NCBI GenBank assembly: GCA_016617785.1
Contig: JADILM010000001.1
Location: 3,224,001-3,288,000 of the forward strand
Direction of reading: 5' to 3'
Length of the DNA stretch: 64,000 bases
From: Sporobolomyces roseus
Taxonomy: Eukaryota > Basidiomycota > Microbotryomycetes > Sporidiobolales > Sporidiobolaceae
Below are positions 58,402 through 64,000 of the stretch, in pieces. Positions within the stretch are counted from its first letter, which is position 1; every line of letters starts with the position of its first letter. The translations under genes and the position numbers were made by a program. A model generated the notes under the pieces. It ran no database searches and was not told the DNA's origin. It saw only the letters and a program-made list of their open reading frames with translations.

Positions 58402-58774
58402 ATTCCCATCATTGTTTCTCGGTTGTATCATCAAGTTTCTTTCACTCTGCATGTCACTATCATCCTCCTTCGTTTCTATTCTCTCCTTCAACTTCTCCTG
58501 CGTCGCGTCTCATCATCGAAAGCTGTGATTGAGAGAAGGTATGTCGCTTCACTTCCCGTCTCCATTTTGGAACTAACAATCTCTCAAGCTTTTCCTTAGT
58601 TCCTTGTACGACTCTTTGAGATGCCGTGAACGCTTCGTCGATCACGAATTTGCAGCAGCCTCGTGGAGACAAGGGTCTCTAGCCGGTCGCTTGTCTTGAC
58701 GGTTTCCCTTTCTTTCACCTCTTCTCTTTTCCCCTTTCAGCTTTCCTCTCTCTCGTCTCCACATCTCGGCGCTG
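58402..58774. other. Intergenic spacer
   Basis: 373 bases between RRS1 and the first U2 gene on the same strand. C/T-rich before the start codon at 58775. No gene seen. Confidence 0.45.
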
Positions 58775-59962
58775 ATGTCTAGCAGGAGCCCACCTCCTCA
58801 AGATCCGGACCATCCAGATGCCATCTTAACCGCCAATCAGACTTTGTCTCCGCCTCGACAGCCTCGTCAAGTTCAAGCTAGATTCCGTCCTCGCCGCGCC
58901 AGAATTGCTCAAGTCGATGCTGAACATCATCTCAACTCTATGAGGTATCTCTATGGCGAGTACAGTATGGAAGACATTGAGGATTTGATGACTAGTATCG
59001 AGAAGTTCGGGAATGCTCGGGGTGAAGTGAGCGCAAAATGGGTACGAGGCGTAACGAGGTTCATTCGAGAATCTGAAGGAAGGGTTAATATTCTTGCCAC
59101 CGTCGAGAACTTGAGGACCCTTCTCGACAGGGTGCACAGAGGAGAATTCTTCGTGTGTCTTCTCTCGCTGCTTGCGTATTCTCTCGTGCGGAAGCTGACG
59201 CGTCTTTGACCCAGGTTACGTTCAAGCGAGAGATCTGCGAGCCCTTCATGCCCGACAAGATCGTTGTTCTCGGTGATGGAAGAGACGGTCCAACCCTCGA
59301 AAAATCGAAACGTCCCGTGAGCTCTCTTTCGAGGTCTACCTTCTTCCGCATTGACGTTCTGGCTACCTTTCACAGCCTCCAAAGTCGTTGACTCCCGTTT
59401 CAAATCACGAGAAGACCTACGCAAATGTTTCGTTGAAATCGCAAGACGACATCAAAAGGGACGAGTGGATGGAATGTGTGAAAGGCTATCGTTCGAAGGT
59501 ACAAGGAGTACTGGCCCGAGTTGACGTCGCAAGCTGACAAATGGGAACAAGACATGCTTGGGGAAAAGGTCGGGAAAATGACATGGAAAATCAGAGGTAA
59601 AGGCAAATCCATTCGTTCGAACCTTGTCTACGCGAGCGAGCGAGTCAGAACTGGCGAAGTCTTGCCAGACGTCGAGGTGAGTACATGTTGCTTCTTTCGC
59701 GTCCGAGACGGGATCACTCATGAAGTGCGATTGAACCGTAGGTAATGGTAAAAGGCGAACTTGGACCTCCTCAAAACGTTTCTCCCTCCGTGAGCAGTGC
59801 CTTTTCACTCTCAGTTACCCTGTCCACTGATTCTCTCACGCTTCACAGGATCCCTGCTTTGTTCACAACTCGTACTCGCTCGCAAGGATTTCAATTCGTC
59901 AAGCCCGTCGCATCGGTTTCTCCGGACATCGTGCTCATCATGGAGGGTTGTACTTCTCCTGA
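58775..59962 (+). CDS. Unrecognised family U2, tandem copy 1
   Basis: Multi-exon gene starting MSSRSPPPQDPDHPDAI. Blocks shared with the two following genes: IEKFGNARGEVSAKWVRGV, an exon end RVHRGEFF, EPFMPDKIVVLGDG with SKRP at the next exon end, a helical exon with DKWEQDMLGEKVGKMTWKIR, SNLVYASERVRTGEVLPDVE, then GPPQNVSPSDPCFVHN and SLARISIRQARRIGFSG, ending GGLYFS at the TGA 59960-59962. The intron before DPCF uses a normal GTGAGC donor. N-terminus is Pro/Arg-rich, the rest soluble alpha-helical. No signal peptide, membrane helix or known catalytic motif. I do not recognise the family; it looks like a single conserved domain spread over six exons. Confidence 0.65.
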
Positions 59963-60269
59963 AGCTTCCCTCGAATATACTAGCTGTCACAATCTCCTAT
60001 TCCCCCCCTTTGTTCACCGTCCCTTCGCTTCTTTCACCTGCTTCGTTGATTATTCGTACCCAAATCTAGCGCAAATCAGTCTCAATATACCTCGATTCTC
60101 GCCAGTCTGATCGGATCCTGGAGCCGACGCAGCAAGCGCGGAAACAGTTTCTAAACCCGATCGCTTGTTGGATCCTTTTCCTATTCCCGCTTCCCTTCTC
60201 TCTCTCTCTTTCTCTCGCTCCTCCATCTACTCAGCTGATCACTAGCACCACTCACGCACTACCAGCGCG
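59963..60269. other. Spacer between U2 copies 1 and 2
   Basis: 307 bases; it ends in a C/T-rich leader before the ATG at 60270. Nothing else was seen. Confidence 0.4.
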
Positions 60270-61400
60270 ATGGATAGCCACGACTTCATCCAGCCTGCCG
60301 CCATCCCAGGTCATGGAAAGGGAAACGAGCCTGCCCTACTCCCGAAGAGCGAGTACACTTTCGAGCATGTCAAGGAAGTACTTCAGAAGATACAACATCT
60401 CTGTAACGCTAGAGGAGAGCACATCGGGGCTTGGATGGATTCCTTCATGATGATGATGAAGAAGGAGCAAGTCGAATTCGGGAGAACTTGGGATGTCGCG
60501 ATCGTCCTCCTCACCAGACTCATGCGAGGAGAGTTTCTTGTAAGTTTCTCTCTGTAATCATTTCTCGGCTGCCCTGTCGAGACATGAACTTCATTTCGCA
60601 GTTTCTTTTCTCTGAACGAAGCGGTCTCATCAATGCTCTCAATCCTCTTTTCGCACCCGAACTTCTCGTCGTTTGGAAAGGGAAAGACGAATCAGCTATA
60701 GCACGTTCTCGACGTCCTGTGAGTTCCTCGAGGATCACTTTGCACACTTTGCGTAGCGAGGCTGACCAATGGCCTGAATGCAACGTCGTTTTTTTCACAG
60801 GCTCTGAAGGACCCGAAGAACTCGAAGCTAGTGCTGTCAGACTCTACCTACTTTCAAGCTAGACTCCCCGCCTCAAGTCCCCTCACAAAAGAAGAGTTCA
60901 AAAGCGCGATCACTGCGATCTTGATCGCTTTTCGAGGCTATCATCCAGAGCTGGCCAACGAAGCGAAAGACTGGGAGATCGCAGTTTTGGACGCTGGCAA
61001 AGACGTTGGTGGTAAGAGATGGAACTTCCTCGGGAACAAGTCGCAGATCATGCGTTGGAAATTGATCGTCGTCGGCGAAAAAGTCAGAACTGGCGAAAAA
61101 TTGCCCAACGTCGAGGTGCGTTTCGCCTCGTACCGAGCAATCAGATGTTGTACTGATCATGGCTCGACTCTACAGGATCTACTGCATGGTCATATCGAGC
61201 CGCCTCGCAACGTCAACTCGACAGTAAGCTACATTTTCTCGAATAGCTCAAACTTTGTCGCTGACAATGAGCACTATCGACAGGACGCTTGCTTCGTTCA
61301 TTCTGAGACGGCTCACTCGCTCGCGAGGATCTCACTCCGTCAAGCTCGTCGCATTGGCTACGTTGGTCGAGTTTCCGAAGAAGGGGGAATGTATTTTTGA
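60270..61400 (+). CDS. Unrecognised family U2, tandem copy 2
   Basis: Second member of the tandem array, starting MDSHDFIQPAAIPGHGKG at 60270. The N-terminal block is LCNARGEHIGAWMDSFMMMM, ending in the exon border LMRGEFL. It continues LINALNPLFAPELLVVWKGK with SRRP at the next border, then SSPLTKEEFKSAITAILIAF, KDWEIAVLDAGKDVGGKRWN, IMRWKLIVVGEKVRTGEKLP, IEPPRNVNSTDACFVHSE and SLARISLRQARRIGYVGRVS, ending GGMYF at the TGA 61398-61400. The intron before DACF has a GTAAGC donor. Copies 1 and 2 are most alike near the C-terminus (SLARIS-RQARRIG-G). Soluble and helical; no known domain recognised. Confidence 0.65.
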
Positions 61401-61988
61401 GTTCTGCTCAATCGGCTATCGGGCAGAAGACCTCCTTACACGGTGACTTGACAAGTCTATCGGTGTTTTTCCTCTCTGCCATGTTCCATTAGCTTGTCAC
61501 GGGTTGTTGTTTCCTCTTTTTTTCTCCGCAACGAAATCCTTTCTTCTTCTTCATAACGCTCGAGGCCTGCGGAGTGCTTTTCGTCTTCCCCTTGATATTT
61601 TGATATAGATATCGTTGGTTCGAATAAGCGTGCGGGGCAAGTAAAAAGCAGGAGCCGGAAATAGTCTATTACCGCATATCCTGGAAATCTGCGTTCCTGG
61701 AATCTTCAGCCTTACGCCTCCCTGCTATTTCGAAAGTACACAAGCGTGATTCATAGCGCTCGCAAGTCAAGAAGAGAAGGTCCCCGGGCTCGAAACCTCC
61801 TATCTTTTGCTCGTCGGAAACTCCGCGCACTTTTTGCGACTGTCTCTGTCTGTTTTCTTTCTCTCTCTTCTTTCCTTCAGTCCTCTCGATCTCCTTTTCC
61901 AGTACAGTATCTTCGCGTCTAGGCAACACCGTTCGTTGCCAACTCGCCTGCTTAAGCTTCATACGCTGATTTATCTTTTCGGTAACAG
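61401..61988. other. Spacer between U2 copies 2 and 3
   Basis: 588 bases. A minus-strand frame at 61669-62178 crosses into copy 3 and has no support. I looked for a tRNA near 61740-61800 because of a TTCGAGCCC-like string, but no cloverleaf could be formed. Confidence 0.4.
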
Positions 61989-63200
61989 ATGGATCGCAGT
62001 CGTTCACCTGACTCACACCGTAGCAGGAGGCTCTCTGTAGCATCTTCAGTATCTGCTCGATCCGTTTCACCGACCCCTGGTCCGAGTGGTGACGGGCAGG
62101 GATTGTATCACGGCTTCTATGCTGGAGATTTCGAAAAGGAGGGCGACGGCAGCTCTGCGAATTTGTCGCTCCCAGCACAGCCCCAAAATATGGAGTTTCA
62201 AGTCAATGACACTATCCGTATGATCGAAACTCGCTGCATCAACGGCGGTCAGAGGGCTCGAATTTGGGGTGACTCGATGATGCAGTTCCTTCACGTACAT
62301 GAGAGGAGTGTGAACCTTCACGTGGCCAAAGAGAGCCTCGAGACTTTGCGGGTAAGGTTAGGACGTGGTGAATTCCTTGTCGGTTGCAGCCTGTTTTCTG
62401 CCTCATCCATTATCAAAGCTCATCTCGTTCGTCTCGCAGCTACTTTTCAATCCTGTATCCGGAATTACCGACAAGATCAATCCTCTATTCAGTCCAATGC
62501 GAGTCATCGGTGATGGTTCCACAAAGCGTCGCGTTCTTGACCATACCAATCGACCAGTGAATATTTCCTTTTCTTCACTGGGGTCGCAAATTCTCTAACG
62601 TCTTCGATCGCTCAGGAACCCCCGTCTCTCAATCCCATCCTTCCAAGAGACATCGTTGTCAATGCAGGTCTCAAGCACCCTGACAATTTCGGTGAACAAG
62701 AATTCGAGGTCTGCGTGCGAACCATCGCTCAGAGATTCGAAGAGCTCCATCGCAAGACCGAAGGACTCGCAGGGGACGGACACAGGTGGGCAGCCGAAAT
62801 GATTCGCCTCCGACAAGGTACTGGAAAGATCAACGGAGAACGCAAGCTACTTTGGAATTTGATCGTCTGTGCGGAGAAAGTCAATACTCTCGAACGACTT
62901 CCTAGACCCTTCGTAAGCCTTCCTCGACTCTCTTCGGCCCGAGGAAATACTCAATAGATCTCTATTTGTAGGACGTCGTTGTTGGCAACGTTGATCCCCC
63001 AGAGAACGTCGATTCTTCGGCAAGTTCTCCCCTTTCACTGACAGCCTTGCTATCGAGCTCATCCGATATCGAAGATTTCGCAGGACCCCTGCTTCATGCT
63101 TCTACATGATATGTACTCTGTAGACAAGGCCAGTAGGATCGCAAGACGCGAACTTGGCTCGTTCAACGTTGGAAGTAGAGAACAGGTCTCTCGATTCTGA
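61989..63200 (+). CDS. Unrecognised family U2, tandem copy 3
   Basis: Third and most divergent member. Starts MDRSRSPDSHRSRRLSVASS at 61989 with an Arg/Ser-rich leader. Shared landmarks: CINGGQRARIWGDSMMQF, exon border RLGRGEFL, ITDKINPLFSPMRVIGDG, border HTNRP, the helical exon with FEVCVRTIAQRFEELHRKTE and GDGHRWAAEMIRLRQGTGK, LLWNLIVCAEKVNTLERLP, NVDPPENVDSSDPCFML and SRIARRELGSFNVGS, ending EQVSRF at the TGA 63198-63200. The intron before DPCF (63020-63083) has a GC donor where copies 1 and 2 have GT. The Arg/Ser-rich N-terminus may be a nuclear signal; this is inference. Confidence 0.65.
63020..63083 (+). other. GC-AG intron (U2 copy 3)
   Basis: Exon ends GATTCTTCG, then GCAAGT, with a CAG acceptor before GACCCCTGC. 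The splice gives SSDPCF, matching SPSDPCF and NSTDACF across the same intron in copies 1 and 2. Confidence 0.7.
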
Positions 63201-63440
63201 TGAATCCGCCTGATCCAAATGGCTCCTCTCGTTCTCGCCTGATCATTTCTTGGTTTCGTTCGCCTTTTTAATCCCCTGTCTACTTGACAAACCAAGTCTG
63301 CTAGTCCATTCCCCGTCCCTTTTCTCGCTTCGCAATCTAGTCTGTTCGTTTCTCGTTTCGGCCCGAGCGACGAACAAAATAGCATGCGAGATGAAGTCTT
63401 ACAGTACAACAACACTGGTCTATACTCAATACCTCCGAGG

Positions 63441-64000
63441 TCAATCATCTCCATCGAATAGATCGTTCCAACCCCAAGTTCCACCTTCGTCTTCCTGACT
63501 CGGTTCTTGAGCCCAAGGATCCTGCATGACTTCCTCTTCCTGACCCCACTCTCCTCCCGACGAGCCCGATTCATCTTCCTGATTCGGCCATCTCCCTTCT
63601 CGATCTCTCTCTACGTCCTCACTACTCGGTAAGCTCCTCCCGTCATCTCCATATGGTGTACCACTCCCAATCTCTCCCTGTCTCGCTTCCCTCTCGATAC
63701 CAGCAACTTCCCCTCCCAATCCTCCAGCTCCTTCTGCTGCTTCTCCAGCTTCTCCCGCAGCTCCTCCTCCTCCTCCTCCAAACCCTCCCATCGGAATCGG
63801 CAGGGGCATGAAACCTCCCATTCCCATTCCTCCCGCTCCGGAATGTCGAGAGAAGAAATCAAAATCGATTGAAACTGCGGTTGCTAAGAGGGTCGCTCGA
63901 TGATCGAGTGGAATCGAGGGAGTCTCGGCAGGAGACGGGACGAGGGATGTAGAGGTACTCGAGGAAGAGGGTTCGGTTGTCGAAGGTGTGAGGGAAGTGG
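63441..64000 (-). CDS. Phospholipid scramblase-like protein, C-terminal part
   Basis: Partial gene, cut at its 5' side by the window edge. The visible part reads, after a Ser/Thr/Pro-rich linker, PLDHRATLLATAVSIDFDFF and then SRHSGAGG, followed by a Gly/Met/Pro-rich stretch (FMPLPIPMGGFGGGGGG) and an acidic tail ending NDLFDGDD at the TGA 63441-63443. The AVSIDFDFFSRHS segment resembles the last beta strand and C-terminal helix of fungal phospholipid scramblases such as yeast Aim25, whose membrane-associated C-terminus has this form. The long Gly-rich and acidic tail is unusual. The identification rests on this short block only. Confidence 0.5.
   Translation of the reverse strand, partial: TSLTPSTTEPSSSSTSTSLVPSPAETPSIPLDHRATLLATAVSIDFDFFSRHSGAGGMGMGGFMPLPIPMGGFGGGGGGAAGEAGEAAEGAGGLGGEVAGIEREARQGEIGSGTPYGDDGRSLPSSEDVERDREGRWPNQEDESGSSGGEWGQEEEVMQDPWAQEPSQEDEGGTWGWNDLFDGDD

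Noticed and set aside
61740..61800. tRNA-like T-loop string (GGTTTCGAGCCC on the minus strand)
   Set aside because: The flanks cannot form T, anticodon, D and acceptor stems together.

Overview
The window is nuclear DNA of a fungus, most likely a basidiomycete. Genes are packed tightly on both strands and broken by many short introns (about 45-150 bases, GTRNGY donors, CTGAC/CTAAC-like branch sites just before CAG/TAG). Two genes resemble the multi-pass DUF6533 family, which I associate with basidiomycetes. I cannot name the genus. There is no CRISPR array, insertion sequence, recognisable transposon, rRNA or convincing tRNA. Gene limits below run from start codon to stop codon with introns included; most splice sites were placed by reading frame and family similarity.

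Layout. 0.1-5 kb: an AhpD/CMD-like protein (-), an oxaloacetate-type mitochondrial carrier (+) and a Cys3/MetR-like bZIP factor (+). 5.7-10.4 kb: two tandem MYND zinc-finger paralogs (+). 10.6-15.6 kb: the SIN3 corepressor (-), head to head with inorganic pyrophosphatase (15.9-17.2 kb, +). 17.7-23.7 kb: a disordered/coiled-coil protein, a DUF6533-like membrane protein and an orphan (all +). 24.2-32.2 kb: ATG14-like (-) and VPS15 (+), divergent across only 104 bases. 32.4-35.7 kb: GABA transaminase (-) and a THOC5-like gene (+), divergent across 113 bases. 35.9-39.0 kb: two tandem paralogs of an unrecognised family (-). 39.3-47.7 kb: COY1/CASP (-), a DUF2235 hydrolase (+), an orphan (-) and an SSP120-like EF-hand protein (-). 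48.4-51.4 kb: an SDR-type reductase (+) and a second DUF6533-like protein (-). 51.7-58.4 kb: TOF1/SWI1 (-) and RRS1 (+), divergent. 58.8-63.2 kb: three tandem paralogs of a second unrecognised family (+). The right edge cuts a phospholipid scramblase-like gene (-).

Most genes are unlinked housekeeping functions. The clear functional link is ATG14-VPS15: both products belong to autophagy PI3-kinase complex I and share one intergenic promoter. The least explained content is the local duplications: the MYND pair, the 35.9-39.0 kb pair, the 58.8-63.2 kb triplet and the dispersed DUF6533 pair, all with conserved intron positions. Notable splicing includes two GC-AG introns and very small exons of 8, 9 and 10 bases.
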